DNA of 64,000 nt from JAFEDN01 sp965651935 (GTDB taxonomy: Bacteria; Pseudomonadota; Gammaproteobacteria; Coxiellales; Coxiellaceae): positions 186,001 to 250,000 of the forward strand of contig CBFGTC010000002.1 in assembly GCA_965651935.1 (NCBI GenBank), in the 5' to 3' direction. A program made the translations under genes and the position numbers. Positions 43,515 to 52,066 of the stretch are shown in pieces (position 1 is the first letter of the stretch; the number at the start of each line of letters is the position of its first letter). Below the pieces are notes generated by a model. The model was given only the letters and a program-made list of their open reading frames with translations. It was not told the DNA's origin and searched no databases.

Positions 43515-44935
43515 AAATCTGTCCAGTGGTGGATGGGAGTGGTTACAAATCGATTTTCCTCGCTTGCTAAGTTTAAAATCTTTTCAGCTTGGAGGGAAGA
43601 GAAATGCTGTTCCACGCTGTGCTTGAATTTATCCAATAACAAAGGAATGGCTTCTTGACGGCGTCGTTTGTGCCCGAGTGGATATTCTATTGATATCAAT
43701 GGTGTGCTAGAACCATCTGTAAAGAAAACCTGCACGGCATTGCCTATGGAACGCTTTTCAGGGTCTAAATAATCACGGGTAAATTGAGTATTTTCTTCAA
43801 CTCGCATTTTTTCTCTTAAAGCATCAATACGCGGGTCTTTGGCTGTATCATTTTCATAAGATTCCGCGGTCAATTTACCAAATAATAAGCTCACTGCCAC
43901 AATATATTGCAGACAATGGTCTCGGTCCGCAGGATTATATAAAGGCCCTTTCTTATTGATAATCCGCATGGCCGACTCTTGAGTGCTAATATGGACTTCC
44001 TTAATTTGCTCCCATTTATCTTTTACCAAAGGAAATAATTGGATAGCTGCCTCCGCGGCAGTTTGCCCATGGAATTCCGCGGGAAAGGCAATTTTAAATA
44101 AAATATTCTCCATAATATAGCTATCATAAGCGCGGTTCATTATGAAAGGTTTGCCAGAAAAAAACACATCATAAAAACCCCATATTGGCGCTGATAATGC
44201 ACTGGGGTAGCCTATTTCGCCGGCAAGGGTCAATAACGCCAAACGCACGGCGCGGCTGGTGGCGTCTCCCGCCGCCCAGGATTTGCGGGGTCCGGTATTA
44301 GGAGCGTGCCGGTAGGTGCGTAAATTGCCGCCGTCTATCCAAGCTTGTGATATTGCACTACAAACTTGCTCAAACGTGCCGCCTAATAAATGGGTGGTGA
44401 CTGCCGTGCTAGCCACTTTGACGAGAATAACGTGATCTAATCCCACTCGGTTAAAACTATTTTCCAGAGCCAGAATTCCCTGAATCTCATGGGCTTTGAT
44501 CATGGCAGTCAACAAATCCTGTATCGTAAATTCCGCTGGTTGATTGGCGCGTCGATTTAAATAATCCATTACGCTGAGCAGAGCGCCAAGGTTGTCTGAT
44601 GGATGGCCCCACTCGGCAGCTAGCCAGGTGTCGTTATAATCCAGCCAGCGCACCATCACGCCTAAATTAAAAGCAGCTTGCGCTGGGTCTAAGCTATAAG
44701 ATAAACCGGGAACGCGAGCGCCTTTAGCCATTTGTGCTCCAGGGACCACTGGTCCCAGTAATTTAGTGCAAGCGGGGAAGGCCAGCGCCATAAAGGCACA
44801 GGCTAAAGAGTCCAATAAATCGTAATAAGCTGTTTCATAGGCTAGACGACTATTAATTTTATGATGGCATACATAATCCGCGATAGCCTGTATTTCTTTG
44901 TCATACAGGGGTCTGATATTTTCTTGGCTGATCAT
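43484..44935 (-). CDS. prpD: 2-methylcitrate dehydratase PrpD
   Basis: 483 residues, the usual length. It dehydrates 2-methylcitrate to 2-methyl-cis-aconitate in propionate catabolism. Family motifs include YDLLDSLACAFMAL, MVRWLDYNDTWLAAEWGHPS with DN, KAHEIQG and NTGPRKSWAAGDATSRAVRL, then PIWGFYDVFF. The start lies one base after the end of prpC, so translation is probably coupled. Methylisocitrate lyase (prpB), needed to finish the methylcitrate cycle, is not in the window; the aconitase step would also have to come from elsewhere. Confidence 0.95.
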   Translation of the reverse strand: MISQENIRPLYDKEIQAIADYVCHHKINSRLAYETAYYDLLDSLACAFMALAFPACTKLLGPVVPGAQMAKGARVPGLSYSLDPAQAAFNLGVMVRWLDYNDTWLAAEWGHPSDNLGALLSVMDYLNRRANQPAEFTIQDLLTAMIKAHEIQGILALENSFNRVGLDHVILVKVASTAVTTHLLGGTFEQVCSAISQAWIDGGNLRTYRHAPNTGPRKSWAAGDATSRAVRLALLTLAGEIGYPSALSAPIWGFYDVFFSGKPFIMNRAYDSYIMENILFKIAFPAEFHGQTAAEAAIQLFPLVKDKWEQIKEVHISTQESAMRIINKKGPLYNPADRDHCLQYIVAVSLLFGKLTAESYENDTAKDPRIDALREKMRVEENTQFTRDYLDPEKRSIGNAVQVFFTDGSSTPLISIEYPLGHKRRRQEAIPLLLDKFKHSVEQHFSSLQAEKILNLASEENRFVTTPIHHWTDLCFLEHKQEF

Positions 44936-44936
44936 A

Positions 44937-46058
44937 TTATTTCCTTTTTTCTAAGGGAATGAACGTCCGTAATGAAGGTCCGGTATACTCAGCAATTGGA
45001 CGGATAATTTTGTTGTGTCGACGCTGCTCCAGGATATGAGCGGCCCATCCGCTAGTTCGAGCGCAAACAAATAAAGGAGTAAAAAATTGAATAGGGATTT
45101 TACAAAAATAATACACCAAAGCGCTATAAAAATCTAAATTAGGGAATAATTGCTTTTTCGCCATCATGATTGCTTCAATCGTTTCAGCAATAGCAAATAT
45201 TTGTGGATCATGATTATGATGAGCCAAATCTTTGGCAATGATTTTAATTATATCGGAACGAGGATCGCAAGTTTTATACACTCGATGGCCAAATCCCATG
45301 ATCAGCTTCTTCCCTTTAAGCATTTGCTGGATACCGGATTCAGCTTGAGCAGGTGTTTCAAAACTTTCAATAAGTCGTAGCGCTTCCTCATTAGCGCCGC
45401 CATGGAGCGGCCCGCGTAAAGTGCCTATGGCGCTACAAATTGCTGAGTAAAAATCAGATAAGGTTGCGGTGGTGACTCTAGCTGCAAAAGTTGAAGCATT
45501 AAATTCATGTTCAGCATATAAAATCAATGAGGTGTTTAAAGCTTGGATATCTTGTGTTTCTGGGTTATCACCGTGTAGTAATTTTAGGAAATAACCTGCT
45601 GTGTTAAATGAATTGATTTCGGTATTAATACGTTGACCGCTATTTTGATAGTGATACCAGTACAATAAAATGGCTGGAGATAAAGCCAGTAAACGTTCAG
45701 CGATTTTAGCTCCCTGACAAGATTGAGATTCCGGTTCTAATACGCCAAGCAAGGAGCAGCCAGTGCGTAAAACATCCATAGGATTGGCAGAGGCAGGTAT
45801 TAATTCTAATACTTGTTTTAAAACATCAGGAAGTTTGCGCTGCCGAGTCAGATTTTGTTGAAATTCGGATAATTGAATGGCAGTAGGTAATTCACCGTAA
45901 ATAAGTAAATAAGCCACTTCTTCAAATTGAGCTTTCGAAGATAAGTCCTCTATGCTATATCCTCGATAGCTTAATCCTATTCCTTCTTTACCCACGGTGG
46001 CAATTTCGGTTTCACCAGCTACGACACCGGCCAAACCGGAAGACTTGATTTCAGACAT
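44937..46058 (-). CDS. prpC: 2-methylcitrate synthase PrpC
   Basis: 373 residues. It condenses propionyl-CoA with oxaloacetate to 2-methylcitrate. The N terminus SGLAGVVAGETEIATVGKEG is characteristic of PrpC rather than GltA. Catalytic segments are present: GPLHGGANEEALRL (His), MGFGHRVYK (His) and NLDFYSALVYY (Asp). The final RPIAEYTGP is also typical. It is the first gene of the prpC-prpD unit; a purine-rich AGAGAGGGAA lies before the ATG. No PrpR regulator gene is adjacent. The role is growth on, or detoxification of, propionate from host amino acids or fatty acids (inferred). Confidence 0.95.
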   Translation of the reverse strand: MSEIKSSGLAGVVAGETEIATVGKEGIGLSYRGYSIEDLSSKAQFEEVAYLLIYGELPTAIQLSEFQQNLTRQRKLPDVLKQVLELIPASANPMDVLRTGCSLLGVLEPESQSCQGAKIAERLLALSPAILLYWYHYQNSGQRINTEINSFNTAGYFLKLLHGDNPETQDIQALNTSLILYAEHEFNASTFAARVTTATLSDFYSAICSAIGTLRGPLHGGANEEALRLIESFETPAQAESGIQQMLKGKKLIMGFGHRVYKTCDPRSDIIKIIAKDLAHHNHDPQIFAIAETIEAIMMAKKQLFPNLDFYSALVYYFCKIPIQFFTPLFVCARTSGWAAHILEQRRHNKIIRPIAEYTGPSLRTFIPLEKRK

Positions 46059-46143
46059 AGTTCCCTCTCTTACGATGCTCCTTGCTACATTTATTATTTT
46101 ATCATACTAATATTATAATATTGAAATCTAAGGAGAGGATTTT

Positions 46144-47118
46144 ATGAAAGGAATCTTGGCCCGGTCCGTTGTGGCATTGATGATGTTTTTTAGTTTAATT
46201 GCCTCTGCCTCTGTTGAAGATTCATGGCAGGCTTGGGTGCAAGGTTTTCGTGCAGAAGCTCTTCAAGACGGAATTAAGCCTGATGTTTTTGAGACAGTAT
46301 TTAGAAGCATTCCCGGTCCTAATCCTACTGTTTTAAAATTTTATAATACCCAACCCGAGCGCCGCCTGACTTTTTTAGAATACCGTCAGACCCGCGCCAA
46401 CAGCCAGCGTATCCAAGCGGGGAGAACAGAATATCAAAAAAATAAATCTTTATTGAATAGCATCAATCAGCATTATGGCGTTAATTCGTGTGTGATTGTG
46501 GCTTTATGGGGTCTGGAAACGGAATATGGACATTTTATGGGGAAGTTTTCGGTGCCCAATTCTTTAGCCACTTTGGCTTATGCCAGTAAACGTAAAGAGT
46601 TTTTTCGCCACCAATTATTATTGGCTTTACACATGATTCAAGACAAAGAAGTCAATTTAAATGAATTTAAAGGCGAGTGGGCAGGAGCGAGTGGTTATCC
46701 GCAATTTTTACCATCAAGCTGGCTCAAATACGCAGTTGATTACTCGGGCAGTGGCAGAAAAAATATTTGGACCAATCTGCCGGATGGATTAGCTTCCATT
46801 GCCAACTATTTGGCTAAAAATGGCTGGCGCTCGGGTGAGCCTTGGGCGGTGGAGGTGATGCTGCCGCAAAATTTTGATGAAACTCTATTAGGTAAGACCA
46901 CAGTTAAACCCATTAGCGCGTGGCAAAACTTGGGAGTTGTAGTAAAAGAAGCGCCATGGCCGGCATCAGACTTGGCCGCTTCCATTATCCAACCTGGCAG
47001 TGAAGGCCCATATCTCATGATATTTAATAATTTTAGAGTTCTTCAATCCTGGAATGATTCGAATTATTATGTCAGCACAGTAGGGTACTTAGCAGATCGT
47101 ATTTGCCAAGTTCAATAG
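46144..47118 (+). CDS. mltB: Membrane-bound lytic murein transglycosylase B (MltB-like)
   Basis: 324 residues with a signal peptide (ending IASAS). It cleaves peptidoglycan glycan strands, forming 1,6-anhydro ends, in the periplasm. The SLT-2 catalytic domain shows GLETEYGHFMG with catalytic Glu125, SLATLAYASKRKEFFRHQLL, and GEWAGASGYPQFLPSSWLKY followed by AVDYSGSG and DGLASIANYLAKNGW. No lipobox Cys is seen after the signal sequence, so unlike E. coli MltB it may be soluble in the periplasm. TAAGGAGAGG precedes the ATG. It is a single gene, divergent from prpC and convergent with the MFS gene. Confidence 0.9.
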   Translation: MKGILARSVVALMMFFSLIASASVEDSWQAWVQGFRAEALQDGIKPDVFETVFRSIPGPNPTVLKFYNTQPERRLTFLEYRQTRANSQRIQAGRTEYQKNKSLLNSINQHYGVNSCVIVALWGLETEYGHFMGKFSVPNSLATLAYASKRKEFFRHQLLLALHMIQDKEVNLNEFKGEWAGASGYPQFLPSSWLKYAVDYSGSGRKNIWTNLPDGLASIANYLAKNGWRSGEPWAVEVMLPQNFDETLLGKTTVKPISAWQNLGVVVKEAPWPASDLAASIIQPGSEGPYLMIFNNFRVLQSWNDSNYYVSTVGYLADRICQVQ

Positions 47119-47123
47119 CTTTC

Positions 47124-48392
47124 TTAACCGTTTTTGACAAAATACAAAAGAATTCCTCCAGTAATCATAAAGATGAAAGCCGTGCTCATCCCCAAGCGTT
47201 GACTGGAAAAATGCTCAGTGACTAAAGCCAAAATCCACGGTCCTAAAAAAGTAGTGGCTTTCCCTGAAAAGTTATATAAGCCGAATAATTCCGTGATTAA
47301 ATTTGAGGGGGCGATGCGGATCAGAAATGAGCGGCTGGCCGCTTGGGCAGGGCCCACGCCTAAACTAAAACACATTCCTAAAATCCAAAATAATAGTTTG
47401 GAATAAACTAATAATAAATTTATTCCAAAAAAAGTCATTAACACTAAAGAGACTAGAATAGTCAGTTTAGGGCCGTAGGCATCGTCTAACCAGCCAAAAA
47501 TGGCAGCGCCGAGACCGGCTGCTATGTTCATGCTTATGCCAAATTCGATTATTTCAGACATGGACATATTTAGCATACCGGCGGCGTAAATTCCTCCGAA
47601 AGCAAATATGGTTGTCATGCCATCAATGTAAAGCATTCTGGAAATAAGGAATAATAAAATACGGCGGTATTTGCTACGCAAAAGTCGTAAAGTTTGCCCT
47701 AAACTTTTTAACCCAGAGCGCACGGCTTCAATAAAACTTAGGTGTTTGCTGGGCAAATCAGGGGTGAAAACAAATAAAGGCCAAGAAAAAAGTAATGCCC
47801 AAACCGCCACTAACGGCCCGCAAATTCGGATTTGCTCTGAGGTTGCCGTGTTTAAATTGAACCAAGTCTCACCATTAAAAATAAAAAAATAGAGCGCGAT
47901 AATTAAGGCAAGCACGCCGCCTAAGTATCCAAATCCCCATCCCCATCCAGAAAGTCTGCCTAAGAACCCCGGGGGTGATAATTCTTTGAGCATGGCATTA
48001 TAAAAAATCACACTGGTTTCATGGGCGATGGTGCCGATAATTATGATAATTAAAGCACAATAGGCATAATGGGGGTTCGGTTTGATAAACCATAATGAGG
48101 CGGAGGCAATAATTAAAAGGGGGGTTAAAACCAACAACCAAGGTTTTCGCGGGCCCTGATGGTCTGCTATGGCGCCAAAGATGGGGCTGAAGATTGCCAC
48201 GCATAATCCTCCTAGACCTGCTGCTTTGCCCCATTGAGTGGCGCCGATTATATTATTGATGGCCACTTTTTCAGTAAAATAGGTTGAGAAAATAAAGGTA
48301 ACGATCAGTATCGAATAAGGTCCGATAGCCCAATCAAATAAGAACCAGGAAAGAATTGCGCGTTTCGAAATTGTTAAATTGAGTGATTTCAT
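47124..48392 (-). CDS. MFS transporter, UMF1 (Atg22-like) family
   Basis: 422 residues, about 12 membrane helices. The start AILSWFLFDWAIGPYSILIV then TFIFSTYF is the signature of the UMF1/Atg22-like branch, followed by FGAIADHQGPRKPWLL in the first loop and FYNAMLKELSPPGFLGRLSG. Bacterial UMF1 proteins are putative metabolite exporters or importers; yeast Atg22 exports amino acids from the vacuole. The start overlaps the stop of csiV by four bases, so the two are translated together. It ends five bases from mltB on the other strand. Confidence 0.85.
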   Translation of the reverse strand: MKSLNLTISKRAILSWFLFDWAIGPYSILIVTFIFSTYFTEKVAINNIIGATQWGKAAGLGGLCVAIFSPIFGAIADHQGPRKPWLLVLTPLLIIASASLWFIKPNPHYAYCALIIIIIGTIAHETSVIFYNAMLKELSPPGFLGRLSGWGWGFGYLGGVLALIIALYFFIFNGETWFNLNTATSEQIRICGPLVAVWALLFSWPLFVFTPDLPSKHLSFIEAVRSGLKSLGQTLRLLRSKYRRILLFLISRMLYIDGMTTIFAFGGIYAAGMLNMSMSEIIEFGISMNIAAGLGAAIFGWLDDAYGPKLTILVSLVLMTFFGINLLLVYSKLLFWILGMCFSLGVGPAQAASRSFLIRIAPSNLITELFGLYNFSGKATTFLGPWILALVTEHFSSQRLGMSTAFIFMITGGILLYFVKNG

Positions 48393-48994
48393 AAAGACAC
48401 AATTTTGATTAAAACCCCATACAGCGGATGGTCTATGTAATTTAATTCATTGCTGCGCATACGTAAGTTTCGGTTTAATTTAAACGAAACAAATGGTTGG
48501 TTATCGGCGGTTTCGATATTGGTTAAATTGAATTGTGCAATATTGGCCAGGGGGATATAAAAGCGCAAATTTAAATGGATATTAAAATACCTCTCTAAAC
48601 GTATGCCCAAACTGCCGTCTAACTCATGGATTTCTTGGTCAGTGCTTGTTTCAGGGCTTTGTAAATGGACAACTTGGCCTTGGCGGGCGTCGTTAGCTGA
48701 TATTTGCCAGGCATAATGCAATAGGATTGAATTATCATGCCGCCTAAGCAATTGTTCTTCATTTTTTAAGACCCATTGCGATTCTGGAATTTGTTGGAGA
48801 TCGGTAGGCTCTAAGGCCCGAGGTGATGCGATTTGAGGAGGGTAGGCTGGCCAATATTCGGAGCGCAAGGCGGATTCACTGATGTGCGAAAAAATAATTA
48901 ATTCGATTTGGTAATTTTGATTTTCAGCTAAAGCTAAATTAATCCAGAAACAGGAAAAAAATAACAATATTATGCGTAGGAGTGGATTTTTCAT
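48389..48994 (-). CDS. csiV: CsiV family protein
   Basis: 201 residues with a signal peptide ending in LALA. The mature start NYQIELIIFSHI and the C-terminal NLRMRSNELNYIDHPLYGVL are hallmarks of CsiV, a periplasmic peptidoglycan-binding protein that in Vibrio cholerae acts with LpoA to activate the class A synthase PBP1a. The rest is diverged but of family length. In many gammaproteobacteria csiV follows mfd; here nothing recognisable lies upstream. It is followed, with a four-base overlap, by a UMF1 transporter. Confidence 0.75.
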   Translation of the reverse strand: MKNPLLRIILLFFSCFWINLALAENQNYQIELIIFSHISESALRSEYWPAYPPQIASPRALEPTDLQQIPESQWVLKNEEQLLRRHDNSILLHYAWQISANDARQGQVVHLQSPETSTDQEIHELDGSLGIRLERYFNIHLNLRFYIPLANIAQFNLTNIETADNQPFVSFKLNRNLRMRSNELNYIDHPLYGVLIKIVSL

Positions 48995-49487
48995 AGCTAG
49001 ATTTTATCACGAGTTTATCACAACATGCGATACAGCAAATATCCTCAATTTTGATGATATCAATGAGTAAATTTTCAGTAATTGAATAGTTCATTAATAA
49101 ATAGCATATATAATACAGATAGGTTTTGGTGAATCATTTAACAGTAAGTGTAATAAAATGTCTTTAATGACAAGTGGCCTATAATACAGGGACCTAGAGA
49201 AAAATATAAAGCTACTCAACACCTTGAATATATTGTCTATAGTTATCTACTCTCTTCTAACTCAATAAAATTTACGCTTAATGATAATAAGGATATAGAG
49301 GCTAAGATTGATGATATTAAATTTAACCTTACTCAAATATTAAAATTTGCTGATTTTGAGCAATTTTTTTATAAAACAAGCACTAGATTTATTTGAGACT
49401 ATCTCTGCCCCGCAGGTATCAAAGGACGTTTACGAAGTTTAAATATCAATATTTAGATACGATGTATATACATTGGAATATAAGTGA
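48995..49487. other. Non-coding region with a gene fragment
   Basis: About 490 bases. Apart from the fragment at 49157-49396 I see no gene, RNA or strong hairpin. The part next to csiV should hold that gene's promoter on the minus strand. Confidence 0.4.
49157..49396 (+). pseudogene. Fragment of an unidentified coding sequence
   Basis: An open stretch of about 79 codons with coding-like composition (KYKATQHLEYIVYSYLLSS, then IKFTLNDNKDIEAKIDDIKF) but no start codon at its beginning and no ribosome binding site. It ends with TGA at 49394-49396. Probably the 3' remnant of a deleted gene; the family is not recognised. Confidence 0.3.
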
Positions 49488-50483
49488 TCACTTTCGCTGT
49501 GTTAAAAATTCCTGATAGGGTTTAATTTGTGAGCGTTCTAACTCAAAATACTTATCGTTTTTCACTATTGCGTAATAGAAATCCCCATTTTCGTCAAGAG
49601 GCTGGGCATCAAGAAAACGCCAAGTGTCCGCGCTAGTCAAGGTTTCATTAAATTCTTTGAAATGGGTAAGTATTTTACCATCTTTAAGTTTATGTAATGT
49701 TTCTACTGGCAATTGAGCATCATGTTGGGCCAGTTCGTAAAAATGTTGCAAATCAGTTTTCGATTTGACAATAAGCCAAACCTGATTGTTGGCGTTTGCA
49801 TCCAACATAAAAAAACTGCCTGATTCATCTAAAAGATAATATTCTGTAATCTCATTTTCACGAACCACTTTATTGAAAAGCCTAATAAACGCGGGGTTAG
49901 TAAAAATTTGATTTTCGGTTTCGCCAAGGGAATCTAAAATAAATTTTGAAAAATTAAAGAAAAATTCCGCATGAAGCTGACTAATGTATTGATTCACTTT
50001 TTTTAAATAATCCGGGTCGCCCTTAGAGACATAATGATGGATTTCTTTTTTATTGAATGCTTGAATTACCGTGTTATGAGTGGCCTTACCCGTTAACATG
50101 ATTACTTTAATATGCGGGTCATTTAATTCGCGGATAAATTCTAAGCCGTTTTTCTTCGGCATGTCGAAATCTACTATGGCAATGGCAATATTATTAAAGC
50201 GATCATGATTAAAAACTTGCTTTTTAAGCAATGATACATCCATGCTGACAGAAAAAAATGCAGGGTCATTATTTTGGTAAACTTGTGAAATTCCCTTTTT
50301 CAACAACGATTTTGTCCAGGCGCGGTTCTTGTCTAAGATCTGATAAGCTTCAAAGGGGTCACTGGTGCAAATGCATTTATATTTATTAATCGATAATGCA
50401 TATCGAATATTTTCTAATAAATCTTGGTCATCATCCAAAACGAGTAAGGTAGTAGGGAAACTGCATGAAGCAATAGTCGACAT
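49488..50483 (-). CDS. Response regulator 1 with an insertion-bearing receiver domain
   Basis: 331 residues from the ATG at 50483, preceded by GGAGTGAAT; an upstream in-frame ATG at 50507 lacks such a site. The receiver domain has TTLLVLDDDQDLL (acidic pocket), phospho-acceptor D105 in IVDFDMPKKNGLEF, MLTGKA (Thr131) and the Lys in YVSKGD. Between helix 2 and strand 3 there is an extra stretch of about 40 residues (RAWTKSLLKKGISQVYQNND onwards). The C-terminal 180 residues (FSKFILDSLGETENQIF; EYYLLDESGSFFMLD; FYYAIVKNDKYFE) are not a DNA-binding or other standard output domain. It is the last gene of an NRPS-kinase-regulator operon and has a same-length paralogue at 58265-59260. Confidence 0.75.
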   Translation of the reverse strand: MSTIASCSFPTTLLVLDDDQDLLENIRYALSINKYKCICTSDPFEAYQILDKNRAWTKSLLKKGISQVYQNNDPAFFSVSMDVSLLKKQVFNHDRFNNIAIAIVDFDMPKKNGLEFIRELNDPHIKVIMLTGKATHNTVIQAFNKKEIHHYVSKGDPDYLKKVNQYISQLHAEFFFNFSKFILDSLGETENQIFTNPAFIRLFNKVVRENEITEYYLLDESGSFFMLDANANNQVWLIVKSKTDLQHFYELAQHDAQLPVETLHKLKDGKILTHFKEFNETLTSADTWRFLDAQPLDENGDFYYAIVKNDKYFELERSQIKPYQEFLTQRK

Positions 50484-50515
50484 ATTCACTCCTTGTTTCT
50501 GACACAATACTATCT

Positions 50516-52066
50516 CTAAGCTTGTTCTTTGTCCAGTTTGGGGAATGATAGTATGAATTCAGTGTATTCACCCTGTTCTGATAGGCAATCAATTTTACCT
50601 TGGTGGGATTGCATGACCATTTTACTGAAAGCCAAACCTACGCCAGTGCCGGTAGATGATTCAGTCGTAAAAAATGAATCAAATATTCGCGGCAAAACAT
50701 GAGGGGAAATGCCGGCGCCAGTATCCTTAAAATGAATCTCGTTGAACTCGTTATGTTGCTCTAACCATATCGTGATTTCACCCTTGCCGGCTTTTAAAAT
50801 ATAAAAAATGGCATTTTTTAGTAGATTCATGATGACATGGATCACTAAGGTGCTATTACCTTTGAATTTAAAATCCTTATCATTTTTCAAATTTAATGTA
50901 TTAATCATGTTATCGGGCGCTTTAAATTCATCTATGGCACTGTCTATACATTTTAAGGCAGAACAAATATGGTTAGTTGAAAATTCAAAATGAATACTTT
51001 GCAATTTTGTTAATAGCATATTAATAATGACGTTAGATTGCTCTACCTTTTTATTAATAGAATGAATGGCCTTTTTGGCGCTTGCTATTTCATTTTCGGT
51101 AATGGTTTCGACTTCTAAATTGTTCTCCACGGCATATCGATTAATTTCAAGTAGCTTTAAAAAGGTAGTTTCAATTCCATATATTCCTGATTTAATGGTG
51201 GCTAAAGGCGTGCGGATCTCATGTGCTATGGATCCGCTGATTAACTTAGCTCCCTCTAATTGATATTGAGTTTTTTTTAATTCATCTTCGGCTTTTTGCG
51301 CTTTTTCGGCTTTTTCTTTCGCTTCAATTAATTTTTGCTCTAATTCTTTTTTTTCGGTGATATCTAAAGATGTCCCAATGATGCCTACCACTTGACCGAA
51401 TTCATCTCGTAATGGAGTTTTGTAGGTTAATTCTGTAATAATCCTGCCATCCGCAAGTTTGGCTTTTTCTTCGCTATATATAGTTTTCCCTTTTTCAATC
51501 ACCTCTTGATCTAAAGTCTGCCATTTGTCAGCAAATTCATTCCAACATAAGTCATAGTCAGTCTTGCCAATCATGTCTTCTACATTATCATAGCCGGCCA
51601 TTTGCGCCACGTGTCTATTACAACCCAAATAATGGCCTTGAGTGTCTTTCCAATATACTGCGCCGGGTAAATTATTAATTATTGCATCCATATAGGCTTT
51701 GAGATTATTGTAAGAGCGATTAACACTTTTTTTTAAAATAATAGAAAAATATTTATTTTCTAAATTTAAACAAGAAATAGTCATGTCATATTTTATATTT
51801 TTTTGAGAATGACAAACTTTAATTTCACAAGAAGACAAAATTTCGCTGTATTGTAAGGCGTCTTTTAAAGACAGCACATCAAAATCTTTTCCTACTAATA
51901 GGTCAAGGAGGGACTGATGAAGGATATCTTTTTTGGGTATTTTCAAAAAATCAGTCAATGCAGGTTCATTAGCATCGATAATAAGATAATCTTTGTTGAG
52001 TAAAATAACACAAGGCGTCAGTTTGGATTGATGCTTTAATGTGCTTCCTGCTAAAAGTGTACTCAT
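50516..52066 (-). CDS. Soluble PAS-sensor histidine kinase 1
   Basis: 516 residues, no membrane helix, so a cytoplasmic sensor. Two PAS-like domains (about 15-112 and 122-240; the second with GAVYWKDTQGHYLGCNRHV and GIIGTSLDITEKK), a coiled coil (240-270), a HisKA segment GSIAHEIRTPLATIKSG (H282) and a HATPase domain with NLLKNAIFYI (N box), FKDTGAGISP (G1), FDSFFTTE (F box) and GTGVGLAFSK (G2). All catalytic elements look intact. Its ATG overlaps the stop of the NRPS-like gene by four bases, and the regulator follows 32 bases downstream. The kinase is therefore made together with a small-molecule biosynthetic enzyme, which could supply its ligand (inference). Confidence 0.85.
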   Translation of the reverse strand: MSTLLAGSTLKHQSKLTPCVILLNKDYLIIDANEPALTDFLKIPKKDILHQSLLDLLVGKDFDVLSLKDALQYSEILSSCEIKVCHSQKNIKYDMTISCLNLENKYFSIILKKSVNRSYNNLKAYMDAIINNLPGAVYWKDTQGHYLGCNRHVAQMAGYDNVEDMIGKTDYDLCWNEFADKWQTLDQEVIEKGKTIYSEEKAKLADGRIITELTYKTPLRDEFGQVVGIIGTSLDITEKKELEQKLIEAKEKAEKAQKAEDELKKTQYQLEGAKLISGSIAHEIRTPLATIKSGIYGIETTFLKLLEINRYAVENNLEVETITENEIASAKKAIHSINKKVEQSNVIINMLLTKLQSIHFEFSTNHICSALKCIDSAIDEFKAPDNMINTLNLKNDKDFKFKGNSTLVIHVIMNLLKNAIFYILKAGKGEITIWLEQHNEFNEIHFKDTGAGISPHVLPRIFDSFFTTESSTGTGVGLAFSKMVMQSHQGKIDCLSEQGEYTEFILSFPKLDKEQA

